From positions 1 through 64,000 of the forward strand of contig VYCF01000014.1 of assembly GCA_009844085.1 (NCBI GenBank): 64,000 nucleotides of DNA, written 5' to 3'. Of this stretch, positions 17,919-27,100 are shown one piece after another; the stretch's first letter is position 1; every line of letters begins with the position of its first letter. Position numbers and translations under genes: made by a program. Under the pieces are notes generated by a model. The model saw only the letters and a list, made by a program, of their open reading frames with translations. It was not told where the DNA came from and ran no database searches. The stretch is from Gammaproteobacteria bacterium (GTDB lineage Bacteria > Pseudomonadota > Gammaproteobacteria > Pseudomonadales > Pseudohongiellaceae).

Positions 17919-18560
17919 TCAGACGCGATCGGGAGAGCGCAATTCGGTCGCGGCGATCCGTTCCGCCTGGCGAAACTCGCGTTGCACTGTCCTCGGTTTT
18001 TCCTGGATGACGCCCTGGTCGTTGATAACCCAGCTCAGCGGCCTGCGCTGTTTACCGACCTGTTCCTGCAACAGGATCAGCCCCTGGAGCAGGGCTTCCG
18101 GGCGCGGTGGACAGCCGGAAACGTAAACGTCGACGGGCAGGAACTTGTCGACTCCCTGCACTACGGAATAAATGTCGTACATGCCGCCGGAATTGGCGCA
18201 GGAACCCATGCTGATCACCCACTTGGGCTCGAGCATCTGGTCGTACAGCAATCGCACCACGGGCGCCATCTTGCGGAACACGGTGCCGGCAATGACGATC
18301 ATGTCCGCCTGCCGCGGCGTGCCGCGTATGACTTCGGCGCCGAAACGCGCCAGGTCGTGGCGGGCGGTAAAGGCGGTCGCCATTTCCACGTAACAGCAGG
18401 AAAGGCCGAAATTGAACGGCCAGATCGAGTTCTTGCGGCCCCAGGCGATCATGTCCTCCAGTCTGGCCATGACCACATTGCGGCGCAGGAATTCGTCCAT
18501 GCTCGCGCCGCCGGGCAGTCCCGACGAAGCTTCCTCGGCCTTCTGCAATTGCCAGCTCAC
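17919..18560 (-). CDS. nuoB: NADH-quinone oxidoreductase subunit B
   Basis: The subunit that carries cluster N2, the last electron carrier before quinone (213 residues). The unusual tandem cysteine pair is present in [12 protein letters not shown], with further ligands in [11 protein letters not shown] and [10 protein letters not shown]. The start is a GTG whose G-T-G overlaps the nuoA TGA (GTGA), and this gives a length close to E. coli NuoB (220). Longer in-frame starts would lie inside nuoA. Confidence 0.95.
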   Translation of the reverse strand: MSWQLQKAEEASSGLPGGASMDEFLRRNVVMARLEDMIAWGRKNSIWPFNFGLSCCYVEMATAFTARHDLARFGAEVIRGTPRQADMIVIAGTVFRKMAPVVRLLYDQMLEPKWVISMGSCANSGGMYDIYSVVQGVDKFLPVDVYVSGCPPRPEALLQGLILLQEQVGKQRRPLSWVINDQGVIQEKPRTVQREFRQAERIAATELRSPDRV

Positions 18561-18985
18561 AGGTGGAACGCCTTCTTGTTGGTCACGCCGCCGGCACCGC
18601 GCAATTCGCGCAATTCGCGCCGCTGGATGCCGGTGCGCCAATCCAGGGCGCCGACGCGCCAGAGATAGAACAGGGCGGCAAGCAATATTGCGACGAAAAC
18701 GAAGATCTCGATGAATCCGACCCAGCCGGTTTCACGCACGGAAACCGCCCAGGCGAAAAGGAAAACGACCTCCAGATCGAAAATGATGAACAGGATCGCC
18801 GGCAGATAAAAATGCACCGACGTGCGGAATTGGGCCGAACCGACGGAAACGATGCCCGATTCGAAAGGCGTATCGGTGTACTTACGGGAGGTGCTCTGCC
18901 CCAGAAAATACGACAGGCCGAGCATGAGGCCGACGACCGCCAGCACGGCGGCGGCATAAAAGAAAAAAGGTGCTAACTCGCTCAT
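18557..18985 (-). CDS. nuoA: NADH-quinone oxidoreductase subunit A
   Basis: First gene of the complex I operon: a 142-residue, three-helix membrane subunit. It has the conserved loop [22 protein letters not shown], whose glutamate lies near the quinone channel, and [17 protein letters not shown]. The ATG at 18985 gives [10 protein letters not shown]; the upstream extension MQLALNGRS is not supported. Confidence 0.94.
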   Translation of the reverse strand: MSELAPFFFYAAAVLAVVGLMLGLSYFLGQSTSRKYTDTPFESGIVSVGSAQFRTSVHFYLPAILFIIFDLEVVFLFAWAVSVRETGWVGFIEIFVFVAILLAALFYLWRVGALDWRTGIQRRELRELRGAGGVTNKKAFHL

Positions 18986-19012
18986 GGATGACGACGCCGA
19001 AATCGGTCCGGG

Positions 19013-19041
19013 AATGTACACGGAACGGCCGTTCAAGGCAA
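19013..19041 (-). promoter_or_regulatory. Candidate nuo operon promoter with palindrome in the spacer
   Basis: On the minus strand TTGCCT and TACATT are separated by 17 bases and would start transcription about 20 bases before nuoA. The spacer contains the perfect 10-bp palindrome AACGGCCGTT (19024-19033), a possible operator. Each hexamer matches consensus at only four positions. Confidence 0.35.
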
Positions 19042-19056
19042 GTTGCAAACATGAGC

Positions 19057-19190
19057 TTCGATCCGTCGCCGCCGGGTCAGGGCGAGTGCAGCGGACGCCT
19101 TAAATACATCCTTGTAGGCTTCGGGCTCGGCATCCCTGCCTCGCACGCCCGCTGCACTCGCCCTGACCCGACGGCGACTCACAGTGTGCA
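19057..19190 (+). repeat. 134-nt palindromic repeat, full copy B
   Basis: This is the reference copy. GTCGCCG (outer stem) is followed by the 18-base arm CGGGTCAGGGCGAGTGCA and GCGGACG. The 3' half answers with CGCCCGC, TGCACTCGCCCTGACCCG and CGGCGAC. The stem is about 32 bp with two mismatches. The loop holds TACATCCTTGTA and GGCATCCCTGCC. It begins 26 bases past the DUF2149 gene stop and lies upstream of the nuo promoter. Confidence 0.85.
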
Positions 19191-19216
19191 AATTCGAGGC
19201 TGATTCGCCCGAAAGA

Positions 19217-19546
19217 TCAGTTCGGTACGTAGATGATTTCGCCGGATTCGAGTTGGTAGGCCGTGCCGACGGGGCGGCCCCGCTCGCCTGTCTGTTGCCG
19301 GGATTCTTCGGCGGTGTAGGCGCGGATTTCCTCGCCTTCCTTGATGATTATTTCCATGTCTTCCTCGCCGGGATTCTTGACGAGGGTGAACTCTTCGCTG
19401 AACAGCAGTTCGCCGAGTTCGAGGTGGCTGATCAGCGCCGCCATCAGCGCCACGGAGAACACCATGGCGATATCGAACAGGTTGACGAGCGAACTCAGTG
19501 GGTCGAGTTCGTCGCTGTCGGCGATAAATGTTTCGTATCGCTTCAT
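19217..19546 (-). CDS. DUF2149 protein (HmuV-like), predicted partner of the TolQ/MotA-like channel
   Basis: This 109-residue protein has one transmembrane helix (about 20-44, LVNLFDIAMVFSVALMAALI) preceded by an acidic N-terminus. It is followed by a periplasmic segment with an IIIKEGEEIRAY strand and GTAYQLESGEIIYVPN at the end, the DUF2149 pattern. DUF2149 proteins occur beside CobN-like chelatases and MotA/TolQ/ExbB proteins, as in hmuV of Bacteroidetes heme loci. By position it may play the ExbD/TolR role. The ATG at 19546 overlaps the upstream stop (ATGA). It ends the island operon. Confidence 0.8.
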   Translation of the reverse strand: MKRYETFIADSDELDPLSSLVNLFDIAMVFSVALMAALISHLELGELLFSEEFTLVKNPGEEDMEIIIKEGEEIRAYTAEESRQQTGERGRPVGTAYQLESGEIIYVPN

Positions 19547-20157
19547 GATCGTTCCGCCTCCGACTCGGTCTTGTATTGCAGCACGAACTCCAGCCGATGC
19601 ATGCCCTGGGCGAAGCGCCGCTTGCGCGACTGATGCAGGACGAAGCCGATGCTGCCGATCACGATGCCGAGCACCGTGGTCGAAAAGGCGACCTGCATGT
19701 TCTGGGTCAGGCTGGCCATGTCTCCCGCCGCGAGGCCCGCCAATGCGGGACCCATCGGTATCAGCGTACCGATCAGTCCGAGACTCGGGCCCAGACGGAT
19801 CAGCAGTCTCGGAAAGGACAATTGATTGTCGCCGTGCAAGGCGAAGTCGCCAAGTTGGCGTTCGCGCACCGAGCGCTTCGTCATGTCTTCCATGACCGTG
19901 AGCATGTGTCCGCTCAGCGGCGAAGGGTAGCGGCCCGCGCATTCCGCGAGCCGCGTCTTGTAATCGGCAAATTCTCCGGCGACGAGCCGGCTTTCCGCGG
20001 CATCGAGCGCCTTGAGCAGGCTCAGGTCCTGCTGGCGTTGCTGCCAGTCCTGCCCGAGCAGCAGCAAGGCGCGCACGAGCAGATAGAGCAGCAGGGCGAT
20101 GCAGGGAACGAGCAGGCCCGTACTCACCCAGGTAAGCGTGGAGAAAAAACTCAACAT
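19543..20157 (-). CDS. MotA/TolQ/ExbB-type proton channel protein (HmuU-like)
   Basis: A 204-residue inner-membrane protein with helices at about 8-33, 118-143 and 149-172, separated by a long cytoplasmic loop. The second helix pair carries the family motif LGPSLGLIGTLIPMGPALAGL followed by MQVAFSTTVLGIVIG. Such proteins use the proton gradient to drive a partner, here probably the DUF2149 protein and, by inference, the CobN-like chelatase. It starts one base after the preceding stop. Confidence 0.85.
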   Translation of the reverse strand: MLSFFSTLTWVSTGLLVPCIALLLYLLVRALLLLGQDWQQRQQDLSLLKALDAAESRLVAGEFADYKTRLAECAGRYPSPLSGHMLTVMEDMTKRSVRERQLGDFALHGDNQLSFPRLLIRLGPSLGLIGTLIPMGPALAGLAAGDMASLTQNMQVAFSTTVLGIVIGSIGFVLHQSRKRRFAQGMHRLEFVLQYKTESEAERS

Positions 20158-20158
20158 G

Positions 20159-20857
20159 TCAGGCTCTCAACCTCGCCCTGGCGCTTCTGTCGCGCAGATT
20201 TTGCCACGAATATCCAATCAGAATCAGGACGAGCAGGATGCCGGGCGCCTGGACGGCACTTTCCAGCGTGATCCATTCATAGCCCTGGAAGTAGCCGGCC
20301 CAGCTTGTATCGGTGGCGTACAGCCATTGCAGGATCAGCAACAGGCAGGCGAGAAAGCGCGCGGCCGGCAGCCTGCGGGCGAGATCGATCCGCCCCAGCG
20401 CGAAAATCAACCCGGGCAGCGCGAGCAACAGGGCCGCGGCGTAAAGCATGCCGAGCCGCGAGAATTCGATGCCCAGCGCCTGGTAGAACAGCCACAGTTG
20501 CAGGCTGAGCGCGGCCGGCAGCAGCAACAGCAAGGCGCCGTACATCCGCCCGTGCAGCAACAGGCCGAGCGCCTGCAGACTCAGCACGACGCCGATCGGT
20601 CTTGACCAGAATTCAAGCGTGGCCAGCCAGACGGTCACGCTCTGGCCGCTTAGCCACTGCGACAGCCACAGCGCCGCGCAAGCGAGCGTCGCCGGAATCA
20701 GCGCAAGGCCGAATCCCAGCGCCACAGGCGGCGGGCAATAGCGCTGCACCAGCTTATTGCGGCCGAAAAACGACTGTTGCCGCGGCGGCCAGGCGAGCAA
20801 GGCGCAGCAGCAGCCGAGTCCCAGGCTGAGCGCCCACCAGGACGCGGCTTCGCTCAT
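20159..20857 (-). CDS. Polytopic membrane protein of unknown function (HmuT-like position)
   Basis: A 232-residue integral membrane protein with about six or seven hydrophobic segments and no recognisable catalytic motif. It opens with SWWALSLGLGCCCALLAW and ends in a basic tail (RDRSARARLRA). It lies between the chelatase and the TolQ-like gene with gaps of 5 and 1 bases, so it belongs to the same operon. Its place matches hmuT of the Bacteroidetes hmu loci, but I assign the relationship by position and topology, not by a clear motif. Confidence 0.6.
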   Translation of the reverse strand: MSEAASWWALSLGLGCCCALLAWPPRQQSFFGRNKLVQRYCPPPVALGFGLALIPATLACAALWLSQWLSGQSVTVWLATLEFWSRPIGVVLSLQALGLLLHGRMYGALLLLLPAALSLQLWLFYQALGIEFSRLGMLYAAALLLALPGLIFALGRIDLARRLPAARFLACLLLILQWLYATDTSWAGYFQGYEWITLESAVQAPGILLVLILIGYSWQNLRDRSARARLRA

Positions 20858-20862
20858 GCCCG

Positions 20863-23800
20863 TTAGGCTGCCGCCGGCCGCGAGCGCCGCCAGCGTGCAA
20901 ATGTCAACAGCGCAGTCAGCGCGAGGCCGATGCCGAGCAGGATCAGCGCCAGGTTACGGCCCGCCACGAGTTGCGGCTGCGCCGCCTCATTGCGCGTCGT
21001 TAATTCCGCCTCGGTAGCCTGTTCGCCGTTTTCCGCCTGCACATCCTGTTCTCGCAGCACGAGTTCCGCGCTTTGCTCGACCGAGCCGACTTCCGCCGCT
21101 TCGATCTGCTGCTGGTAGCTGGCGAGCAGGGTCGGGTCGAGTCGCTCGGAGATGAAGTCCTGCAACGCCGCGTTGCCGCAGGTAAAACTACCGCAGCCGG
21201 CTTCGAAGCGGCTGACAAGGTCTGCGTGCAGATCGACCAGCGCCTGCATCTGTTCGGCGGTCGGGGTCCAGAAATCCTTGCGGGCGGCTTCGAGCATGAC
21301 GCCGGTCACTTCCTGCAGGGCGTAGGGATTTTCGGTTTCGAAAAAGTCATTCAAGCCCAACGCGTGCTTGTCGTCGATCAGCGTTTCGTGGACCTGGTTC
21401 CAGAATCCCGATGCGATGGCGGCGGGTTTCATTGTGTTCCAGCCGAAGGAGTTGCGCAGGGTCTCGGCCATTACTTCGGCGCTCGACGCCTCTCCGGCCG
21501 TCAGGCCTTCGAGATAGCGCGGGTTAAACAGCGTGGTCCTGGCTTCCTGGGCGATCGCGCTTTGCAGCGTTTCCATCTTCGCCCGGTTGGGATTGCGGTA
21601 ATCGGAGAAATACGCCTCCGCGTCCTTGCCCGTGACCGAACGCACCGCCAGGCTCAGCCCGCCCATGAATTCGTAGACGTGATCAAGGCTGAGGCCGCCC
21701 CAGGTGTTGCTGGACCTGGGCTGGATGACGACGTCGGTATTAAGCAGCGCGGCGGTGAACAGTTCCGGCACGAACTCGCCCCATTCGTCGGATTCGCCGT
21801 ACATCGCGCCCATGTTATAGAGATACTGGCTGGCGACGTCGGCGTCCGATTCCCAGGTGTCGCCCTGCTCCACCATGCCCATGATCTGCGTGCCATAAGA
21901 TCCGTTGACGCCGCCGAAGCTGCGGCGCGTCGACAATCGCCGCGCCTCCGCGGGCGGCAGGCCCCGATCGAGCAGGTGCTGTTCGGCGAGGCGCACGCCA
22001 TCGCGGACAAAGTTGTCGTCCTGGTCGACCGCCAGCGCCGCCATTTCCACCGCGCGGTTGATCAGCGCCAGCCGCGAGGCAGCCAGGTCGCGCAACTGGC
22101 CCGCGCTTTGCACCACGACGTCGATGCGCGGCCGGCCAAGTTCTTCGGCGGGAATGAGTTCGAGCAACTGTACCTGCCCGTTGGGCGCCCACACCGGGGC
22201 GATGCCGAGCAGATACATCACCTGGGCGACCGTGGCGCCCTGGGAATGGATGAATTCGCTCGGCCAGAGCGTGAAACTTACCTTGTTCGGCAGGCGGCCA
22301 TGCCGTTCCCGGTAGTCGCGCAGCATGTCGTCGGCGAGTGCCTTGCCGACTTCCCACGCAGCCTGGGAAGGCGTCTGCTCGGCATCAATCGAAAACATGT
22401 TGCGCCCGGTCGGCAGTGCGTCGGGATTGAGCAGCGGGTCGCCGCCCGAGGCCGGCGAGACGTATCCGCCGGAGACGGCGTTGCCGAGCGCGACTTTCTG
22501 GTCGGCGCCGCCGGCGAGCAGCAGGTCCGTGTAATTGTCGTACAGCGAAAGCGTCTCAAGCAGGCCGGGTTCGTAATCGAAAGCCAGCGAATCGACGAGC
22601 CCGCCCGGCGTCGCGCCCTCGTTCAGTTCTGCGAACAGCACCTCGGCGCCGGAAGCCGCGCGCACGGGTTCGGGCAGCAGGTTTTTCACCGAATCGATCA
22701 GCATCAACTCGGCCGTCAGCGCGGCGTCCGCATCGGCCCAGGTATCGCCCCAGGTGTACAGGCCCTTGTTGATGCTCGCCTGGGCGAGATCGTCAAGGTA
22801 CAACTCGAGTTTCGGCAACACGTCATTGTCCCAGCCCGGCGCATCGGCCAGGTCGGTTTCGAGATCGACGTGCAATTCCATATCCGTCGCCAGTTCGATG
22901 ATTTGCCGCCGCTGCTCCTCGCGCACCTGGCCCTCCGTTAGGCGATAGTCGTCGAGCCAGCGTCCGAGCGTGGCGAGTTCGGAATACAGGCCGGCGCGCT
23001 GGAAGGGCGGCGTCAGGTGGTTGATGATCGTAGCGTATGAGCGACGCTTGGCGATGATCGCCTCGCCGACGTTGCTCATCGTATAGATGTAAAAATGCGG
23101 CGTATTGCCGATCAGCGCATCGGCCCAGTCATTGGCCGACAGCGCGACCTGCTTGCCCTGGGTGAATTCGAGGCTGCCGTGGGTGCCGTAGTGGACGATG
23201 GCGTCGGCGCCGAAGCCATGGCGCATCCACAGATAGGCCGCCACGTAGCTGTGCGGCGGCGCCTCGCCGGTGCCGTGCACCATGCGGAAATTGTCTTCGC
23301 CGAAGCCAGCCAGCGGTTGCGGCATCAGCGCGACGTTGCCGAATTCGAGCCGCGGCACGGCGATGCGGCTTTCACCATCCTGTGGCGCATCGACCAGAAA
23401 GCGGCCGAGGTTGCCGCCGTGGCGCTCATCTACCCGGGCGCAGACGCCCGCCGCAAGCTCCTCCCGGCACCACTGCCGGTACTCTCCTGCGGATACCCAC
23501 GCGGGATTCTGTTCGTCGAGGAAACGCCGCGCCTGTCCCATGCCGTCAGGCGTCAGCACCGGGCCTTCGACGTCGAGCCGCGCGCGGAACGCGGCATAAT
23601 CGTCCGGCAGGTCGCCGAGGTCGTAGCCCTGTTCCTTGAGCATGTGCAAGGTATTGAACAGCGAAGGACTGACTTCCAGCCCGCCGGCGACCAGTGCGTT
23701 CTTGCCCGGACCGCGGAAATAGACAATGCCGATGCGTTTCTCGGCGTTGGCCGTGCGCTTGAGCCCGATCCAGCGTTCGACCATTTCGACGTATTCATCG

Positions 23801-24822
23801 AGCCGCTCGGGAATAGCCTCGAAGATGCGAAAGCCGCGCTCATCGGCGAATTGCGCGTTGACCACCCGCGGCGCAACGCCGCCGTCGAGTTCGGGCAGGA
23901 CGACGTTCATGGTGAGCATTCCGCCCGCGTATCCCTGTGGGTCTTCGAGCCATTCCTGGTGTTCCTCGAACACCGACAGCGGCGTCAGCAGCGGTACCTG
24001 GTTTTCGCTGAACCAGTTGGCCACGGCGTTTTCCCGGCCGAAATTGAAACGCCCGTGGGGCATGAGCACTACCGCGTCGGGATTGACCTCGGCGACGAGC
24101 GCGAGCCGCTCCGCCTGGCCGTTGATGGGATACACGCGCATGCCCGCGCCTTCAAAGGCCTCAATCATTGCGTTCAGGTGATCGCGGTTGGCGTTGAACG
24201 GGCCCGGCACCGTGGTGATCAACGCGATCTTGTAGCCGTCGGGATTGTAGTTCGGCACGGTTTCGTAGAATCGCTGGTAATCCTCCACCGTGGTGAACAC
24301 TTCGTCGCCGAGGTAGAACAGCACGTCGGTATCGATCAGCAGCGGGTCGCCGGCCTCGGGAGACCGCCACAACTTGCCGTCGAGTTCGCGGCGCACGTAG
24401 TACCAGAAATTGCGGTAGTTGTAGTCGCCGCCGTTATCGACATAGGTCCGCGCCAATTCGCCCGCGTCAGGGTCGAGGCTCGTGAGTTGCACGTGGTTGG
24501 GATTGGTGGGGCTGTCGATGAAAATGGCGCTGCCGGATTGTACGGCTTCGTCGATCCAGGCCAATTGTTCGCCGTCGAGCGCGAGACCGCGGCCGAAAAT
24601 CATCACGAAGTCGAAATCCCGCGCGCGTTCGAGCGCCCCGACTTCGAGGCGCTCGAAACGGAACTGCGGCATGTCGGCTACCGCCTTGATGACGCGGCTG
24701 GCGGTGAAATCCGCAAAACTGACCAGCGCGACGCGGGTCGGCGCCGCATAGCGCTGATACGAGAAGAACAGCGCCAGCGCGAGCGTCGCGAGTATTACTG
24801 CAGGGACGGCGAATCTTTTCAT
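20863..24822 (-). CDS. Membrane-anchored CobN/ChlH/HmuS-like chelatase
   Basis: A 1319-residue protein of the CobN/BchH/ChlH class. Core motifs are HYGTHGSLEF (544-553), YTMSNVGEAIIAKRR, NHLTPPFQRAG and, later, GRPRIDVVVQSAGQLRDLAASR. Unlike soluble CobN it has a hydrophobic anchor at each end (about residues 4-21 and 1288-1310), so the catalytic body probably faces the periplasm. No CobS/CobT or ChlI/ChlD ATPase partner is nearby; a proton-channel pair follows instead. This architecture matches HmuS, reported in Bacteroidetes to remove iron from heme. I infer metal removal from an imported tetrapyrrole. Cobaltochelation for cobalamin synthesis is the weaker alternative. Confidence 0.85.
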   Translation of the reverse strand: MKRFAVPAVILATLALALFFSYQRYAAPTRVALVSFADFTASRVIKAVADMPQFRFERLEVGALERARDFDFVMIFGRGLALDGEQLAWIDEAVQSGSAIFIDSPTNPNHVQLTSLDPDAGELARTYVDNGGDYNYRNFWYYVRRELDGKLWRSPEAGDPLLIDTDVLFYLGDEVFTTVEDYQRFYETVPNYNPDGYKIALITTVPGPFNANRDHLNAMIEAFEGAGMRVYPINGQAERLALVAEVNPDAVVLMPHGRFNFGRENAVANWFSENQVPLLTPLSVFEEHQEWLEDPQGYAGGMLTMNVVLPELDGGVAPRVVNAQFADERGFRIFEAIPERLDEYVEMVERWIGLKRTANAEKRIGIVYFRGPGKNALVAGGLEVSPSLFNTLHMLKEQGYDLGDLPDDYAAFRARLDVEGPVLTPDGMGQARRFLDEQNPAWVSAGEYRQWCREELAAGVCARVDERHGGNLGRFLVDAPQDGESRIAVPRLEFGNVALMPQPLAGFGEDNFRMVHGTGEAPPHSYVAAYLWMRHGFGADAIVHYGTHGSLEFTQGKQVALSANDWADALIGNTPHFYIYTMSNVGEAIIAKRRSYATIINHLTPPFQRAGLYSELATLGRWLDDYRLTEGQVREEQRRQIIELATDMELHVDLETDLADAPGWDNDVLPKLELYLDDLAQASINKGLYTWGDTWADADAALTAELMLIDSVKNLLPEPVRAASGAEVLFAELNEGATPGGLVDSLAFDYEPGLLETLSLYDNYTDLLLAGGADQKVALGNAVSGGYVSPASGGDPLLNPDALPTGRNMFSIDAEQTPSQAAWEVGKALADDMLRDYRERHGRLPNKVSFTLWPSEFIHSQGATVAQVMYLLGIAPVWAPNGQVQLLELIPAEELGRPRIDVVVQSAGQLRDLAASRLALINRAVEMAALAVDQDDNFVRDGVRLAEQHLLDRGLPPAEARRLSTRRSFGGVNGSYGTQIMGMVEQGDTWESDADVASQYLYNMGAMYGESDEWGEFVPELFTAALLNTDVVIQPRSSNTWGGLSLDHVYEFMGGLSLAVRSVTGKDAEAYFSDYRNPNRAKMETLQSAIAQEARTTLFNPRYLEGLTAGEASSAEVMAETLRNSFGWNTMKPAAIASGFWNQVHETLIDDKHALGLNDFFETENPYALQEVTGVMLEAARKDFWTPTAEQMQALVDLHADLVSRFEAGCGSFTCGNAALQDFISERLDPTLLASYQQQIEAAEVGSVEQSAELVLREQDVQAENGEQATEAELTTRNEAAQPQLVAGRNLALILLGIGLALTALLTFARWRRSRPAAA

Positions 24823-24833
24823 GACGGATGCTC

Positions 24834-27011
24834 CTACATGCCGAATCGATAGCGGGCCGAGACGGAGAAGGTCCTGCCCGGCGCGGCGGCGCCGTCAGGG
24901 TCGTCGCTGATGCCCGAACCCGCGACGAATTGCGGCCAGTACTGTTCGTCGAACAGGTTGTCGATCCTGAAATTCAGGCTGAAGCTGTCGGAGAAGTCGT
25001 AAAAAAGGCTGGCGTCGACGCGCGTGTAGTCAGGCACGACGAAACTGCCCGGCTCGACATTGGCAAATTCGTCCACCAGCAGGGCCTGCAGGTTGGCGCC
25101 GAAATTGGCAGCAGCGGAGCGGTAGCCGAGTCCGAGTATCGTCTGCCGCGGGCCGACGCTGGTCAGCGGTTCGTCGCTCGAGCGATTTTCGCCTTCGATG
25201 TCGCTCCAACTCAGGCTCAGCAGCCATTCGTCCTCGGTGTCCAGCCAGTTGTGCAGATACAGTTCGGCGTCGATTTCAGCTCCGCTTACTTCCACCTCGC
25301 TCAGATTCTGATACTGGATCTGCGTCACGGAACGGAACCCGGGAATCGGGTTCGGGCGCCTGCCGGAACGCGTGCTCTCGATGAAGTCCTCGTAGTCGGT
25401 GTTGTAAGTCGAGATTTCGAATCTGCCGATCTCGCCGCGCAGCCGCAGGCCGACCTCGATGCCGTTGCTCTTTTCCGACTTCAGATCGGGATTGGCGAGC
25501 ACTTCGTGCGGGAACCAGCGGCTCTGGATGAAGGTGTTGATGTATTGCGAAGACACCGGCGGCGCGCGGAATCCGCTGACGTAGTTGCCGAACAGGATCA
25601 GGTTGTCGTTCGCTTCCCAGGTCACGCCCAGGCTCGGCGAGACGCTTTCGCTGCTGAAGGCGCCGACGCTGATTCCGGTGGGATTCGAATTGAAGTACAA
25701 CTCATCGGGCTGCGGGTCGTTCTTGAAGTAGTCGTAGCGTAGGCCCAGCGTGATCCGCAGCCGGTCTTCCACCAGGCTCAATTCGTCCTGGACGAAAACG
25801 CCGAGCAGGTCGGTATCACTGGAAGGATAGCTCTTGAGCGGGTAGACGACGCCATTGCGCGCCGGATCGACCACGCCGGTGTCCGGGTAGAAATCCCGGT
25901 AGTAATTGAGGCGTGCGGCGGACTTGCGCACGAAATCGACCCCGGCCAGCAGTTCGTGGTTCGAGAACTCCTCGCCGATCAACACGCTGGCCGAAACCAG
26001 ATCCTGGTCGATGTCGACCTCTTCTATGTCGATTACGTTCTCGCCGCCACGGGACACGCTTTCTTCGAATTCGTCCTCGTCGATGCGACCCTGCTGCAGA
26101 TCGACCTGCCAGTCGAGCCGGTCCAGCCCCATGACGTCGGTCAGGTTCTGGTAAAAGCCGATGCGCCAGCGGTGGCTCTGGTCCTGCTCGTAGTGGTCGG
26201 TAACCGACGTTCCCGGAGGGAGGGCGGAGTTGTAGTTGACGTCCACGCTGCGGCGCCAGAAATCCGCCAGGAAGCCGTATTCGTTGTCTGAATTGCCGTC
26301 ATTCTCCCACTTCAGCAACACGTTTTCCTGGTTGCCGTCGAAGGGGTGATTCTCGTAGTCGCCGTAGATCTCGGTTTCGGAGAATTGCCGCGTGGAAACC
26401 TGCAGCAGATACGCCCCGCCGAGTGCCGCGCCGGCGCCGCTGAAGGTCTGCCGGAAGCCGTCGTTGACCTGGTCATAGCCGCCGCCCACTTCGAATACCG
26501 AATCGTCGCCGCCGCCGAGCATCTGCCGCGGCGAAATCGTGTTCAGCAACACCACGCCGGCGAGCGCGTCGCTGCCGTAGAGCGCCGAAGACGGCCCCTT
26601 GAGGAACTGGATGTTGTTCATCGAATAGGGTTCGAAACTGTTGCGGCCATTGGAGACGCCGGCGGAACCGAATCCGTCGGGCAGCCGCGTGCCGTCGATC
26701 AGCATCACCACGCGATTGCCGGACAGGCCGCGGATGACGAAGGTGCCGTTGCCGCGCCGGTCGCTGGACTGGTCGATACTGATTGCCGGCTGGTAGCGGA
26801 CGAGGTCCGCCAGGCTGTTCGGCTGCAATTCCTGTATATCCTGCTCATCCAGCACTTCCAGGCTTGCCGGCGTGCTCCAGAGGGAGGTTTCCTTCCGCTG
26901 CACCTGGACAACGATTTCTTCGACCTGTTCTTGTGCGATCGCAAGTTCCGCGCCTGCAAAGGCGGAGATTGCCAACGGAATGGTCCAACCGTATTTTCGC
27001 TTCATACTCAT
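24834..27011 (-). CDS. TonB-dependent outer-membrane receptor, heme type (HmuR-like)
   Basis: A 725-residue receptor with a signal peptide ending AELAIAQ, a TonB box (EEIVVQV), a plug domain (RGLSGNRVVMLIDGTRLPDG, LKGPSSALYGSDALAGVV) and a 22-strand barrel ending in Phe-Gly-Met. Two boxes typical of heme receptors are present, FRAP (481-484) and NPDL (507-510). A histidine (His502) lies between them, where heme receptors place a ligand. The ATG at 27011 was chosen over ATG 27005 and an upstream start. It is 11 bases from the chelatase gene, so receptor and chelatase are co-transcribed. Confidence 0.88.
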   Translation of the reverse strand: MSMKRKYGWTIPLAISAFAGAELAIAQEQVEEIVVQVQRKETSLWSTPASLEVLDEQDIQELQPNSLADLVRYQPAISIDQSSDRRGNGTFVIRGLSGNRVVMLIDGTRLPDGFGSAGVSNGRNSFEPYSMNNIQFLKGPSSALYGSDALAGVVLLNTISPRQMLGGGDDSVFEVGGGYDQVNDGFRQTFSGAGAALGGAYLLQVSTRQFSETEIYGDYENHPFDGNQENVLLKWENDGNSDNEYGFLADFWRRSVDVNYNSALPPGTSVTDHYEQDQSHRWRIGFYQNLTDVMGLDRLDWQVDLQQGRIDEDEFEESVSRGGENVIDIEEVDIDQDLVSASVLIGEEFSNHELLAGVDFVRKSAARLNYYRDFYPDTGVVDPARNGVVYPLKSYPSSDTDLLGVFVQDELSLVEDRLRITLGLRYDYFKNDPQPDELYFNSNPTGISVGAFSSESVSPSLGVTWEANDNLILFGNYVSGFRAPPVSSQYINTFIQSRWFPHEVLANPDLKSEKSNGIEVGLRLRGEIGRFEISTYNTDYEDFIESTRSGRRPNPIPGFRSVTQIQYQNLSEVEVSGAEIDAELYLHNWLDTEDEWLLSLSWSDIEGENRSSDEPLTSVGPRQTILGLGYRSAAANFGANLQALLVDEFANVEPGSFVVPDYTRVDASLFYDFSDSFSLNFRIDNLFDEQYWPQFVAGSGISDDPDGAAAPGRTFSVSARYRFGM

Positions 27012-27055
27012 GAGATAGTTACCTGACTTGTTCTTTCGCAAGTGAATGCACGCCG

Positions 27056-27072
27056 CCGCATCGAAGATGCGG
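27056..27072 (-). promoter_or_regulatory. Leader hairpin before the heme-type receptor gene
   Basis: CCGCATC and GATGCGG form a perfect 7-bp stem with a 3-base loop between the small His/Cys gene and the receptor. No T-run follows, so it is more likely an RNA stability or processing element than a terminator. Confidence 0.35.
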
Positions 27073-27100
27073 ACGATCGTGCCGGTTCGAAAATGGTCAG

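Noticed and set aside
20863-24822. Assignment as cobaltochelatase CobN of cobalamin synthesis
   Set aside because: No cobS, cobT or other cob genes nearby, and the protein is membrane-anchored at both ends; the hmu-like context fits better.
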